This document shows, piece by piece, positions 26,205 to 35,884 of a DNA stretch of 64,000 nucleotides (positions within the stretch are counted from its first letter, which is position 1; the number at the start of each line of letters is the position of its first letter). Both the position numbers and the translations under genes were made by a program. Origin of the DNA: Nitrobacter sp963807355 (GTDB taxonomy: Bacteria; Pseudomonadota; Alphaproteobacteria; Rhizobiales; Xanthobacteraceae); the NCBI GenBank assembly GCA_963807355.1, contig CAWEBX010000002.1:1-64000 (forward strand). Direction: 5' to 3'. Under the pieces are notes generated by a model. That model searched no databases, had not been told where the DNA came from, and worked only from the letters and a program-made list of their open reading frames with translations.

Positions 26205-27086
26205 TCAGCCGCTGGCCGCGACCGGCTCCAGAGTGCCGAAGCGGCCGCTCTGGAAATCGATCATGGCCTGGCGGATTTCGCCTTCCGTGTTCATGACGAA
26301 CGGACCATGCATTACCACCGGCTCGTCGATCGGCTCGCCGGAGAGGATCAGTACTGAAGCCTCAGTGTTGGCCTCGATAGTCACCTCGCCGCCGCTGCGG
26401 TCGAGCAGCGCGAACTGCGCCTCGCGAGCGATCTCGCTGCCGTTCACCAGCACCGTGCCCTTCAGCACCACCACCGCGACGGTGTGCCCTTCTGCCGGCT
26501 TGAGCGTGGCAACGCCGTTGCGGTTAAGCTTCACGTCGTAGATGTCGATCGGTGTAAAAGTCTTCGCCGGCCCTTTTCGGCCGTCGAACCCACCGGCGAT
26601 CACCCTCAGCTTGCCGGCGCCATCCGGTAGATCCACCGCCGGAATGTCGGCGTCGAGCAAGGTCTGGTATCCGGGATCGGCGTTCTTCGCCTTGGCCGGC
26701 AGGTTGACCCAGAGCTGCACCATTTCCAGCCTGCCACCCTTCTTGGTGAAGGCGCGGGAGTGGAACTCCTCATGCAGGATGCCTGAGGCAGCCGTCATCC
26801 ACTGCACGTCGCCCGGCCCGATCAAGCCGCCGTTGCCGGTGGAATCGCGGTGCTCGACCTCACCCTGATAGACAATGGTGACGGTCTCGAAGCCGCGATG
26901 CGGATGCACGCCCACACCGCGCGGCTGCTCTACCGGGGTAAAGTCGGCCGGCCCGGCATAGTCGAGCAGCAGGAACGGGCTGACATGGTCGCCGTGGCTG
27001 GCGTGCGAGAATAGCGAGCGAACCGGAAAACCGTCGCCCACCCAATGCTGCCGGGGACCGCTAAAGACACCAAGTACCTTTCGCAT
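26205..27086 (-). CDS. pirin family protein
   Basis: Bicupin protein of 293 residues. The N-terminal cupin shows HPHRGFETVTIVYQGEVEHRDS and later SGILHEEF, supplying the three His and one Glu metal ligands; the C-terminal pirin domain is complete. Some pirins act as quercetinases or metal-dependent regulators; the role here is unknown. It is divergent from a LysR-family regulator with 113 bases between, a common arrangement in which the regulator controls the neighbour. Confidence 0.93.
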   Translation of the reverse strand: MRKVLGVFSGPRQHWVGDGFPVRSLFSHASHGDHVSPFLLLDYAGPADFTPVEQPRGVGVHPHRGFETVTIVYQGEVEHRDSTGNGGLIGPGDVQWMTAASGILHEEFHSRAFTKKGGRLEMVQLWVNLPAKAKNADPGYQTLLDADIPAVDLPDGAGKLRVIAGGFDGRKGPAKTFTPIDIYDVKLNRNGVATLKPAEGHTVAVVVLKGTVLVNGSEIAREAQFALLDRSGGEVTIEANTEASVLILSGEPIDEPVVMHGPFVMNTEGEIRQAMIDFQSGRFGTLEPVAASG

Positions 27087-27199
27087 GATGAACCTCCGTG
27101 ACGCGGCCTAGTTCGACCGCTGTTGCAATGGAGGATATAGGTGGGACAAATACCCCGGTAGCTGGCAATATCGCTCATCACTGTCCTATTAATGAGACG

Positions 27200-28141
27200 A
27201 TGATGCAGGATCTCAACGATCTGTATTTCTTCGTTCAGGTGGTCGATCATGGCGGTTTTGCCGCCGCCGCCCGCGCGCTGGGCATGCCGCGTTCGCGATT
27301 GAGCCGCCGCATCGCAATGCTGGAGGACAGGCTCGGGGTGCGGTTGATCCAGCGTTCGACCCGGCGCTTCAGCGTCACCGAGATCGGACAGGACTACTAT
27401 CGGCATTGCGTCGCTATGCTGGTGGAAGCCGATGCGGCGCAGGAACTGATCGAGCGCTCGCGCAGCAAACCGCAAGGTATCGTTCGCGTGAGTTGTCCGC
27501 CGCCGCTTCTGTATTTCCAGGTCGGCGAGATGATCGCCCGCTTCATGGCCGAGTGTCCGGACGTTGCGGTGCATCTCGAAAGCACGCCGCGCCGGGTCGA
27601 CGTGATCGCCGATGGCATCGACATCGCGCTGCGCGTGCGTTTTCCGCCACTGGAAAACAACGATCTGGTGATGCGGGTGTTGGCCGAGAGCACGCAGCGG
27701 CTGGTGGCGGCGCCGATGCTGCTGAAGGGACTGAGCCACCCGCTTGTTCCCGCCGATCTTGTCAAGCTTCCAAGCATCGGCTGGGGACCGCCTCACCAGC
27801 ATCATGAATGGTGCCTCGACGGCCCTGACGAAGCCACTGCGCTGATCCCCTACACACCACGCCTCATCACCGAGGACATGGTGGCACTGCGTTTCGCGGC
27901 CCTGCGCGGCATCGGCGTCGGACAATTTCCGGCCATGGTAGTAGAAGCCGACCTCGACAATGGCACGCTGGTCGACGTGCTGCCGCAATGGCGTCCGCGC
28001 GCCGGCATCGTCCATGCGGTGTTCTCGTCGCGACGCGGATTGTTGCCCTCGGTGCGGGCGCTGCTGGACTTTCTGGCCGCAGAGTTCGCCGCTTTGACGG
28101 AAGCGAACAGCAGCGTTTCTTCAAGGAAGCAAATAAGGTAG
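27200..28141 (+). CDS. LysR-family transcriptional regulator
   Basis: Protein of 313 residues. The N-terminal winged helix-turn-helix (LNDLYFFVQVVDHGGF to LSRRIAMLEDRLGVRLIQRSTR) is followed by the effector-binding domain (about 95-295). Start at the first of two adjacent ATG codons (27200); the open frame upstream is not conserved. It probably regulates the divergent pirin gene from the shared 113-base interval, which contains AT-rich stretches suitable for LysR sites. The effector is unknown. Confidence 0.92.
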   Translation: MMQDLNDLYFFVQVVDHGGFAAAARALGMPRSRLSRRIAMLEDRLGVRLIQRSTRRFSVTEIGQDYYRHCVAMLVEADAAQELIERSRSKPQGIVRVSCPPPLLYFQVGEMIARFMAECPDVAVHLESTPRRVDVIADGIDIALRVRFPPLENNDLVMRVLAESTQRLVAAPMLLKGLSHPLVPADLVKLPSIGWGPPHQHHEWCLDGPDEATALIPYTPRLITEDMVALRFAALRGIGVGQFPAMVVEADLDNGTLVDVLPQWRPRAGIVHAVFSSRRGLLPSVRALLDFLAAEFAALTEANSSVSSRKQIR

Positions 28142-28183
28142 GTGATCCACGCAACCCGTCCCCCGCCGAAACCGGACGCTCCG

Positions 28184-29038
28184 ATGGCCCGCAGGTTTTC
28201 CGCACGCTATCAATCCGAACCGTTCTCCGCGCTGGCTACCTGGGCGCGGCGACTTGCGGTGTTCTCAGCGGTCGCGACGCTGGTGTCCATTGTGGCTGTG
28301 AGGTTCGGTATCCTCGAGAGCAAGCCCGCGCTCGCGACCTTGTTGGGCGCTCTGGCCTGCGCCGGGCTGTCGATCCTGGTGGCGTTCGCAGGCCTTGTGG
28401 CGCTATGGCGGGATGGCTCACGCGGCATAGGCCGTATCCTGACAGCGCTGCTACTGAACGTGCTCATTCTCGCCTATCCGGCATACCTCGCCGTGAAATA
28501 TCGCAATCTGCCGCCGATCCACGATATCACCACCGATCCGATCAACCCGCCCCACTTCGACGCGCTGGCGCGGCTGCGCGGTACCGACGGCGCCAACTCC
28601 GCAGTCTACACCGGTCTTTATTCTGCCGAACAGCAGCGCGTGGCCTATCCCGCGATCGAGCCGGTGGAGTTGGATCTGACGGCCCAGCATGCCTTCGATA
28701 TCGTCCGGCGGCTCGTCGCGCGGCGCAAATGGCTGGTGATCGATGAACGCCCGCCACAGCTGCCGCGGCAGCCCGGCCATATCGAGGCCGTGGCGAAAAC
28801 GCCAGTCATGGGGTTCCGCGAAGACGTCGTGATCCGCATCACGCCGACCGAGGACGGGTCGCGCGTCGACATCCGATCCTCGTCGCGTTATTTCGAGCAC
28901 GATCTCGGCAGCAACGCCGCCCGTGTCAGCAGTCTGATCGACGACATCAACACCGCTGCCGAAAACATTGTCGAGAAGCCGGTGAAGGAGCCGCCCGTGC
29001 CGGTCAAGCCTCCCGGAAAGGGCGCGGTCAAGCGATAA
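28184..29038 (+). CDS. membrane protein with DUF1499 domain
   Basis: Protein of 284 residues. Three hydrophobic segments lie between about 18 and 105 (AVFSAVATLVSIVAV, LLGALACAGLSILVAF and ILTALLLNVLILAYP), then the DUF1499 domain (about 110-270) with YPAIEPVELDL and FREDVVIRITPTEDGSRVDI. The function of DUF1499 is unknown. ATG 28184 is preferred over GTG 28142, which would add 14 polar residues. The gene follows the LysR gene closely and may be co-transcribed; it is convergent with the hydrolase gene three bases away. Confidence 0.85.
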   Translation: MARRFSARYQSEPFSALATWARRLAVFSAVATLVSIVAVRFGILESKPALATLLGALACAGLSILVAFAGLVALWRDGSRGIGRILTALLLNVLILAYPAYLAVKYRNLPPIHDITTDPINPPHFDALARLRGTDGANSAVYTGLYSAEQQRVAYPAIEPVELDLTAQHAFDIVRRLVARRKWLVIDERPPQLPRQPGHIEAVAKTPVMGFREDVVIRITPTEDGSRVDIRSSSRYFEHDLGSNAARVSSLIDDINTAAENIVEKPVKEPPVPVKPPGKGAVKR

Positions 29039-29041
29039 GGC

Positions 29042-29959
29042 TCACGCCAGCCGGTAGCGTCCACCGATGACGGGATCACCATTCGTGAGCACAAGGCCCC
29101 GCGCCACCAGATCTTCCAGATGCGCCAGCACCGAATAGCCGGCGGCGCCGGACAGCCTGGAATCAAGGCCGATATAGATGGCGCGGACCAGGGTCGGAAT
29201 ATCGGCCTCGCCTTTCGCCAGCCGATGCAGGATCGAGGCCTCGCGCGCCCGGCGATGCCGCGCCAGATGCCGCACGAAACGTGGCCCATCCCGAATCTCG
29301 GGGCCATGACCGGAGAAATACAGTTGCTCGTCGCGCTGCGAGAGCTTTTCGAGCGAGGCCATATAGTCGATCATCGACCCGTCCGGCGGCGCGACGATCG
29401 AGGTGGACCAGCCCATGACATGGTCACCAACGAAAAGGATTCCGCGTTCCTTCCACGCAAACGCCATATGGTTCGCGGTGTGTCCGGGCGCGCTCACCGC
29501 TTCCAGCGCCCATTCGTCGCTGGTCGCGGCGTCGCCATCACGAAGCCGAACGTCCGGACTAAAATCGCGATCGGCGCCGAACTCCGGATTGTGTTTTTCG
29601 TTTTCAAACCGTGGCCGCGAAGCACGATGCGGTCCCTCCGCATAAACTGCCGCGCCGGTAGCCGCCCTGACGCGCGCGGCATTCGATGAATGATCCTTGT
29701 GGGTGTGGGTAACGAAGATGTGCGTCACGGTCTCGCCTCTCACCGCGTCGAGCAACGCTTTCGCATGAGCCTCACTATCCGGTCCGGGATCGATGATCGC
29801 AACCTTGCCGCGGCCGACGATGTAGCTCACCGTTCCTGTGAAGGTGAAAGGACTCGGATTATTGCAAAGCAAGCGACGGACCCCGGGCACGACTTCCTCG
29901 ACGACGCCCGGCTTCAGCGGAAAGTCACGGTTGAAGGGAATGTCTTCAGTGTCGGACAT
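29042..29959 (-). CDS. metallo-beta-lactamase-fold hydrolase (LACTB2/glyoxalase II-like)
   Basis: Protein of 305 residues with the zinc-binding motif THTHKDH near 85, further ligands in APGHTANH and FVGDHVMGW, and a C-terminal winged-helix-like region (LAHLEDLVARGLVL) as in LACTB2-type enzymes. Such enzymes hydrolyse thioesters or act as RNases. Its exact substrate cannot be told. It is convergent with the DUF1499 gene; a dispersed repeat lies in front of its start. Confidence 0.9.
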   Translation of the reverse strand: MSDTEDIPFNRDFPLKPGVVEEVVPGVRRLLCNNPSPFTFTGTVSYIVGRGKVAIIDPGPDSEAHAKALLDAVRGETVTHIFVTHTHKDHSSNAARVRAATGAAVYAEGPHRASRPRFENEKHNPEFGADRDFSPDVRLRDGDAATSDEWALEAVSAPGHTANHMAFAWKERGILFVGDHVMGWSTSIVAPPDGSMIDYMASLEKLSQRDEQLYFSGHGPEIRDGPRFVRHLARHRRAREASILHRLAKGEADIPTLVRAIYIGLDSRLSGAAGYSVLAHLEDLVARGLVLTNGDPVIGGRYRLA

Positions 29960-29986
29960 GAACTAACCCAAGCCGTCATTGCCGGA

Positions 29987-30085
29987 CTAGAGCCTTTCCG
30001 CTTCTGATGGCATCAGAAACGAAGCTCTAGATTGTTGTTTTGTTTCTTCACGCAAACCGATGCCCACTCCGCTCCGAAAACGCTA
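29987..30085 (-). repeat. dispersed intergenic repeat, copy B
   Basis: Reads CTAGAGCCTTTCCGCTTCTG on the plus strand, then the imperfect hairpin partner and TTTCTTCACGCAAACCGATG. It is the reverse orientation of copies A and D. It lies 28 bases upstream of the start of the hydrolase gene. Confidence 0.85.
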
Positions 30086-30199
30086 TGAATCCGGCAATCC
30101 AACCTTCTTCAAAGTGGATACCCGGGCCACCTGCGCGGAGACGCGCTTCGCGCTTTTGCCCGGGCATGAGGGATTCGGAGTTCGCGCGACGATACGACC

Positions 30200-31413
30200 C
30201 TAAGAAAATGCCGGGATTCCGGTGATGGCGCGGCCAAGGACCAGCGCATGGACGTCGTGGGTGCCTTCATAAGTATTGACGGTTTCAAGGTTGGCGGCGT
30301 GGCGCATCACGTGATATTCGATCTGAACTCCGTTGGCGCCGTGCATATCGCGCGCCATCCGCGCGATATCGAGCGCCTTGCCGCAATTGTTGCGTTTGAC
30401 GATGGAGATCATCTCCGGCGCCATCTTGCCCTCGTCCATCAAACGGCCGACGCGCAGGCTGCCCTGAAGCCCGAGCGCGATGTCGGTCTGCATATCCGCG
30501 AGCTTCTTCTGCACCAATTGCGCAGCCGCCAGCGGACGGCCGAACTGCTTTCGCTCGAGCACGTATTTTCGCGCGCGATCCATACAGTCCTCCGCCGCGC
30601 CCATAACGCCCCATGATATGCCGTAGCGCGCGCGGTTCAGGCAGCCGAACGGACCTTTCAGTCCGGACACGTTCGGCAACAGGTTCTCTTCCGGCACGAC
30701 CACGCCATCCATCACGATCTCGCCGGTAGCCGACGCCCGCAAACTGAGCTTGCCGTCGATCTTCGGGGCGGATAGGCCCTTCGCGCCCTTTTCGAGCACG
30801 AAGCCGCGGACCTGTTGTCATGCGCCGACGACTTGGCCCAAACAACGAACAAATCCGCGATCGGTGCGTTGGAAATCCACGTCTTCGAACCGGTCAGCCG
30901 ATAGCCGTCCGACACTTTCTCGGCGCGGGTTTTCATGCCGCCGGGATCGGAACCGGCATCCGGTTCGGTCAGGCCGAAACAACCGACCCATTCGCCGGTC
31001 GCAAGCTTCGGCAAATATTTTTTGCGCTGATTCTCGTCGCCATAAGCATAGATCGGATACATCACCAATGATGACTGCACCGAGTTCATCGAGCGGTAGC
31101 CCGAGTCCACACGCTCGATCTCCCGCGCGACGAGGCCATAGGCGACGTAGCTGGCATTGGCACAACCATACTCTTGCGGAAGTGTGATACCGTTCAGGCC
31201 AAGCTCGCCCATCTCATTGAAGATCTCGCGGTCGGTCTTCTCCTCCTGATAGGCCTTGACGATACGCGGCTGCAGCTTGTCCTGCGCATAGGCGCGCGCG
31301 GTGTCGCGGATCATGCGTTCGTCTTCGGTCAGCTGATCGTCCAGCCTGAACGGATCGTCCCACTGGAAACTGACCGGCACGGGTTTGTCCTTGCCTTGCG
31401 GACGAACACTCAT
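30200..31413 (-). pseudogene. gcdH: glutaryl-CoA dehydrogenase, one-base frameshift
   Basis: Acyl-CoA dehydrogenase-family protein that oxidises and decarboxylates glutaryl-CoA to crotonyl-CoA in lysine/tryptophan breakdown. The N-terminal part contains CFGLTEPDAGSDPGG and SKTWISNAPIAD; the C-terminal part, in another frame, contains VNTYEGTHDVHALVLGRAITG with the catalytic Glu. The frame breaks near 30814: adding one base (AACAGG to AACCAGG on the coding strand) joins both halves into about 405 residues. Both parts are otherwise fully conserved, so a base-calling error or a very recent mutation is likely. Confidence 0.88.
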
Positions 31414-31497
31414 GACAATCCTTTCACGTCGTTCCAGATACCGCTGCCGGCAAAGCCGCGATCATGAGTATATCCTAATTCGACGCTGCAACCACAG

Positions 31498-32575
31498 TCA
31501 GCTTTCCAGATGCTCGTTCGAAACGATCTCGATGCCGAAACCGGAGAGCCCCTTATAGTCATAGGCCGACGAGGTCAGATGCCGGATCGACGTCACGCCG
31601 AGATCGCGCAGAATTCTGCGCGCCGACACCGACCTCTCGCCACTGTCGGTTGCGATCAGCTTCCGCTGACCTGTCTTCAGGGAGCGGCGCCACCGGCACC
31701 CCCGCGGCGCCGTCTCGCAGATAGACCAGCACGCCGCGGCCGGCCTTCCTGAAGTGTTCGAGCACGGCCTCCATGCGTTTCGGCCCGGCGAAAATGTCGC
31801 GTACAATATTGGATTTGTGGAAACGGGTCAGGACGTTCTGGCCGTCGCCGACGCCGTTATAGACAAACGCGACATGGGCTATCGTATCGAACGGCGAGCG
31901 GTAAGCGTAGCCTTGCAGCAGCCCGATCGGGCTGTCGATCGCAAATTCCGAAACCCGCTCAATCAGTTTCTCTCGCGCCTGACGATACGCGATGATATCG
32001 GCGATGGTCACATGCCTGAGCCCGTTCGCAGCAGCAAACCGCGCCACCTGCTCGCCTTTCATCACCGTGCCGTCGTCGTTCATCAGTTCGCTTATGACCC
32101 CGACCGGGGGCAGGCCCGCCAACTTGCAAAGATCGACCGCCGCCTCGGTATGGCCGGCGCGCAGCAGGACGCCGCCGTTGCGTGCGATCAGAGGAAAGAC
32201 GTGGCCGGGCCGGGCAAAGTCGCTGGCACCGGCGTTCGGATTGGCAAGCGCCCGGCAACAGGAGGCACGCGCCTCGGCCGAAATGCCGGTGCCGCCGTCC
32301 GGCTTGTAATCAATCGAGACGGTAAAAGCCGTGGTATGATTGGACTCGTTATGCGCAACCATCGGATCGAGCCGCAGCCGTTGCGCATCCTCCGTGGTGA
32401 TCGGCGCGCAAACGATGCCGGACGTGTGCCGTATAACAAACGCCATTTTCTCCGCGGTGCAGAGCGAGGCTGCGACGATCAGATCACCCTCCCCCTCACG
32501 GTCCTCATCGTCAGTGACGACGACGATTTCGCCATTGGCAAAAGCCTGGAGGACTTCCGGTATCCGATGGGGCAT
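31498..32575 (-). pseudogene. ribBA: 3,4-dihydroxy-2-butanone-4-phosphate synthase with cyclohydrolase II-like domain, one-base frameshift
   Basis: The N-terminal domain (about 200 residues) makes the four-carbon riboflavin precursor from ribulose 5-phosphate; DDEDREGEGDLIVAA and RAGHTEAAVDL mark it. The C-terminal domain resembles GTP cyclohydrolase II but the zinc cysteines of the usual GDxFGSxRCDC motif are absent, so that activity is probably lost. The frame breaks at 31614: removing one base from GAATTC restores QILRDLGVTSIR and the C-terminus. Start 32575 gives MPHRIPEVLQAF; the frame is open 84 bases further up. Confidence 0.85.
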
Positions 32576-32711
32576 GGTCTGCGCGTTCCCGTTTGACGGA
32601 AGTTCGTATGACGCAGAGCGGGCGGCGGTGCAACCGACCGCGTCCGGAAAAGCGGTCACACGATCATGCCATCATATATGATCCGGCATGGTGAGTTCGG
32701 TACCGGATCAA

Positions 32712-34439
32712 CTACGGCAGCACCTCCCGACGCCCTTCCAGAATCGCGTCGGTCTCAGCGCGCTTGTCGGCCAACAACCCGTTTTCGGCAGCTTCAATCG
32801 CCGCAAACAGCTCTTGCGCGTCGGTCAGACGAGTCACCGTCACGTAGTCCGCGCCGGCGGCATATTGATCCTCGACGTCCGACAACCGGTCCGCCGTCGA
32901 GATGATCTTTGCGGTCGGGTTCAGCGAACGAACGTGGCGGACAAGCTTTTCATTATTAGCACCCTTGAGCAGCGAATCCGGCACGCTCAGAATGATGATC
33001 TCGGCGCTGCCGACCCCGGCATGGACGAGCGTATCCACGTTGCTGATGTCACCATAAGTGACATGCAGGCCGCGAGCCGAGAGGGTACTGAACACCACCG
33101 GATTAAAGTCGACCACTCCGATCTGGTCCAGCATCGACTCGTCCCGGCATTCGATCTCGCTCAGCAGCGCGCTGGCGGCACGGAAGAATCCGAGAATGAC
33201 AATGCGTCGCGGCTCACCGTGTCCTGCGCCATGCCCACCCTCCCCCGCCTGGAGGCGGTCGAGATCGCGAAGGCCGATCCGTTTCAGGAACATGATGCCG
33301 TGCCGAGAGAGCTGGTCGCTTCGACCGATAGCGAACGTACTCAGCACCGCCAGCACCACGAACGCGAACGACGCTGCGCTCGCGGTCTCGCTTTGGATAT
33401 GTCCCGCAATCAGCCCGGTTTGAATTACGACGAGCGAGAACTCGCTGATCTGCGCCAGATTGATGGCCGGCAGAAGGCTGGCTCGCAATCCCTGCTTCAT
33501 CAGATACAGTGGCAGGAAAGTCGTGCTGAGACGACTTACCACGGTGAAGGCCGCGATCACCAGCGCGAGCCCAATCACGGATCCGTTCGGAATTGGAATA
33601 GTCATGCCCAGCGCGACGAAGAACAGCGTGATGAAGAAATCGCGCAACGTCGTCACCTTTGCGGTGACGTCGAGCGCGTAGGGAAAAGTTGAGAGCGAGA
33701 CCCCGGCCACCAGCGAGCCCATCTCGCGCGAGAGATGCAATCGTTCAGCGATTTCGCCGATCAGAAAGCACCACGCGAGCGCGCCGAGCAGCACCAGCTC
33801 GGGGCGGCGCGCGATCTGATGAAACAGGTAAGGCAGTACGTAGCGGCTAAGGATCAGCGCAGTCGCGACCAACGTGCCGGCCCGTGCGATCGACAGCAGC
33901 ACGATGGTAATGTGAAGATCGTCGAGACTAGGCTGGACCGCCAGGAACAGGATCGCGAAGACGTCCTGAAGCACTAGCACACCAAGCGTGATACGGCCCG
34001 GCAGTGTGTCGAGTTCGTGTTTTTCATAGAGCACTTTGACGATGATGACTGTACTCGAGAGCGCGCATGCGACACAGAGATAAAGCGCATCGAACCCGCC
34101 GACATCGATGGGCAGACCGATTGCCGTGAAAAACAATACGCCCAGAATACAGCCGCCGAGGAGCTGTCCGCCGCCGGCGATCAGGATCACCGGGCCGGCG
34201 CGCATGATCTTCTTCAGATCGATTTCCAGGCCGATCATGAAAAGCATGAAGATCAGGCCGAGTTCAGAAATGGTCCGGATCGACTCCTGCGATTTGACCC
34301 ATTCCATCCCGAATGGACCAATGAAGAATCCGGCCAGCAGATAAGCCAGAATCAACGGTTGCCGGGAGAAATGAGCAGCCAGCCCAAGACCCCAGGCAAA
34401 CAGGATGCAAAGCGTGATGTCGCCAATAAGTTTGTGCAT
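32712..34439 (-). CDS. CPA2-family cation:proton antiporter (KefB/KefC-like)
   Basis: Inner-membrane protein of 575 residues with about 12 transmembrane segments up to residue 385 and a C-terminal TrkA-N/RCK-type domain (about 415-540). The transport core includes LGLIFMLFMIGLEIDL and the VLVLQDVFAIL segment with the conserved Asp. The RCK nucleotide motif is degenerate: GFFRAAS instead of GxGxxG, so NAD(H) gating may be lost or altered. It should exchange K+ or Na+ for protons. No partner gene of the KefF/KefG type is seen next to it. Confidence 0.9.
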   Translation of the reverse strand: MHKLIGDITLCILFAWGLGLAAHFSRQPLILAYLLAGFFIGPFGMEWVKSQESIRTISELGLIFMLFMIGLEIDLKKIMRAGPVILIAGGGQLLGGCILGVLFFTAIGLPIDVGGFDALYLCVACALSSTVIIVKVLYEKHELDTLPGRITLGVLVLQDVFAILFLAVQPSLDDLHITIVLLSIARAGTLVATALILSRYVLPYLFHQIARRPELVLLGALAWCFLIGEIAERLHLSREMGSLVAGVSLSTFPYALDVTAKVTTLRDFFITLFFVALGMTIPIPNGSVIGLALVIAAFTVVSRLSTTFLPLYLMKQGLRASLLPAINLAQISEFSLVVIQTGLIAGHIQSETASAASFAFVVLAVLSTFAIGRSDQLSRHGIMFLKRIGLRDLDRLQAGEGGHGAGHGEPRRIVILGFFRAASALLSEIECRDESMLDQIGVVDFNPVVFSTLSARGLHVTYGDISNVDTLVHAGVGSAEIIILSVPDSLLKGANNEKLVRHVRSLNPTAKIISTADRLSDVEDQYAAGADYVTVTRLTDAQELFAAIEAAENGLLADKRAETDAILEGRREVLP

Positions 34440-34651
34440 TCCCCTCAGCCGGTCATATATTTCAAACGCTCAAGCAAGGTGCGCAGTTGCCGCCGACTTC
34501 GTCGATGCCCGACGCGCGCTCGCCCCTCGCGCAATCCGGGGGAGACTTTGCCGACATCCGCTTGCCCGCTCGCAACTCGGCATCAGATCAGCTTTTCGTT
34601 TTACAACGGGGAACGCTTGATCGCTTGATCCGGGATATATGTGAAAGAGAG

Positions 34652-34729
34652 TGGTAGCGAGGGAGGGAACTCGAACCCCCGACCCCAGGATTATGATTCC
34701 CGTGCTCTAACCAGCTGAGCTACCTCGCC
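34652..34729 (-). tRNA. tRNA-Met (CAT), elongator type
   Basis: The complement folds into a 77-78 nt cloverleaf: acceptor GGCGAGG, D-arm GCTC/GAGC, anticodon stem CGGGA/TCCTG with loop ATCATAA, T-arm GGGTTCGAGTTCC and an encoded CCA at 34652-34654. The GGGAATCATAATCC arm is the elongator-methionine style; a CAT-reading isoleucine tRNA is the alternative. Confidence 0.95.
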
Positions 34730-34834
34730 GCAGTGTCCATCAACGATGCCGTGAACGCGCGGCATATAAAAAGCCGCTCGAGGGCCTGTCAAGCAAAGCC
34801 GCAACAAGCGCCCCGACTTATCGATGAATGGTGC

Positions 34835-35182
34835 TTATTTGGGCCGCACGGTCGGATCGCCGCCAGGGCTGCCGGGCGGGGGAATCACCGGCGTATTGCC
34901 GCCTTCCGGGGTCGGCGCGCGGATTTCCGGATCGACTCCCGCAGGCGGACATAGCACGCCATCGGATTTCGCAAGCTTCTCGCCAAGCGGCTGCTTTTGC
35001 TCGCCCGCCGCCGTTCCGTTCTGCGCGGGTATATCGTGAGGGGAGCAAATGGGGGAATTGGGAGACGGGGGCGGCGTTGCCGTCGGAGCGGGCGGGGAGG
35101 ATGCCGTCGGTGGCGCCTGCGCAGCGGCAATATCGGCGAACGCAAAAAGGGCGATCAACAGGGAGGCGATCTTCATTCGCAT
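34835..35182 (-). CDS. secreted Pro-rich small protein
   Basis: Protein of 115 residues. The signal peptide MRMKIASLLIALFAFADIAAAQA is followed by a Pro/Ala/Ser/Thr-rich mature part with two cysteines (SPICSPHD and DGVLCPPAG) that could form a disulfide. No enzyme motif. An ATG six bases downstream is an equally good start. I do not recognise the family; the clear signal peptide supports a real periplasmic protein. Confidence 0.65.
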   Translation of the reverse strand: MRMKIASLLIALFAFADIAAAQAPPTASSPPAPTATPPPSPNSPICSPHDIPAQNGTAAGEQKQPLGEKLAKSDGVLCPPAGVDPEIRAPTPEGGNTPVIPPPGSPGGDPTVRPK

Positions 35183-35224
35183 GAAACGGCAACGAATGGC
35201 GGCAGCGGATGTTCCGCAGCATGA

Positions 35225-35863
35225 TCAGGATTTTCGATAGCGGATCAGCGAAAAATGTCCCATCGGCCGCATCGGGCGACGCTCGGAAAGCGTCACGCCG
35301 CCATGCTTGGCGGCCCAGTTAACGAGGCGCGCCCACGGGAACTCGGGGCGCCAGCCGAGCCGCCGGGCCAATGGCGCAAAGGCCAGTTCGAACAAGCGGC
35401 GCGGCCCGCGCTCCGCACCAATATGGTTGACCAGAATCAGTTCGCCGCCCGGCTTCAGCACCCGGACAAAATCATCGAGCGTCGCTTCGGGGTCCGGCAC
35501 CGCCGTGATGACAAACTGCGCCACCACCGCGTCAAAAAACGAATCGGAAAAAGCGAGGTTCTTAGCGTCCATCACCGCCAGCGTTTCGACGTTGGTGAGG
35601 TTAAGAGACCGCACCCGCTGCTGCGCCTTGCGCAGCATCGGTTCAGAAAGGTCCACGCCATACAGTTTCGTCGTGGATGCATAATCCGACAGCGACAGTC
35701 CGGTGCCGACGCCGACATCAAGGATACGTCCACCGATTGCGTTGGCAATTTCGATCGTGGATTGACGGCCGGGATCGAACACCTTGCCGAACACCAGATC
35801 ATAAACCGGTGCCCAGAGGCCATAGGCCCTGGCAACGCCCGCGCGGTCGATGTCGTTGCCCAT
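35225..35863 (-). CDS. pmtA: class I SAM methyltransferase, phosphatidylethanolamine N-methyltransferase-like
   Basis: Protein of 212 residues with SAM motif I LDVGVGTGLSL, the acidic partner in GVDLSEPML, motif IV in FFDAVVAQFVITAVPDPE and post-motif VLKPGGELILVNHI. The N-terminus YGLWAPVYDLVFGKVF and the overall size resemble Rhodobacter-type PmtA, which methylates phosphatidylethanolamine toward phosphatidylcholine. A UbiE-like role cannot be excluded. It follows mnmA on the same strand by 21 bases. Confidence 0.75.
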   Translation of the reverse strand: MGNDIDRAGVARAYGLWAPVYDLVFGKVFDPGRQSTIEIANAIGGRILDVGVGTGLSLSDYASTTKLYGVDLSEPMLRKAQQRVRSLNLTNVETLAVMDAKNLAFSDSFFDAVVAQFVITAVPDPEATLDDFVRVLKPGGELILVNHIGAERGPRRLFELAFAPLARRLGWRPEFPWARLVNWAAKHGGVTLSERRPMRPMGHFSLIRYRKS

Positions 35864-35884
35864 GCTTCCCGCGCGTCCCGGACT

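Noticed and set aside
32576..32711. FMN riboswitch in front of ribBA
   Set aside because: Too short and without the conserved AGGG/GGUGAAAUUCC elements; only a small AT palindrome is present.
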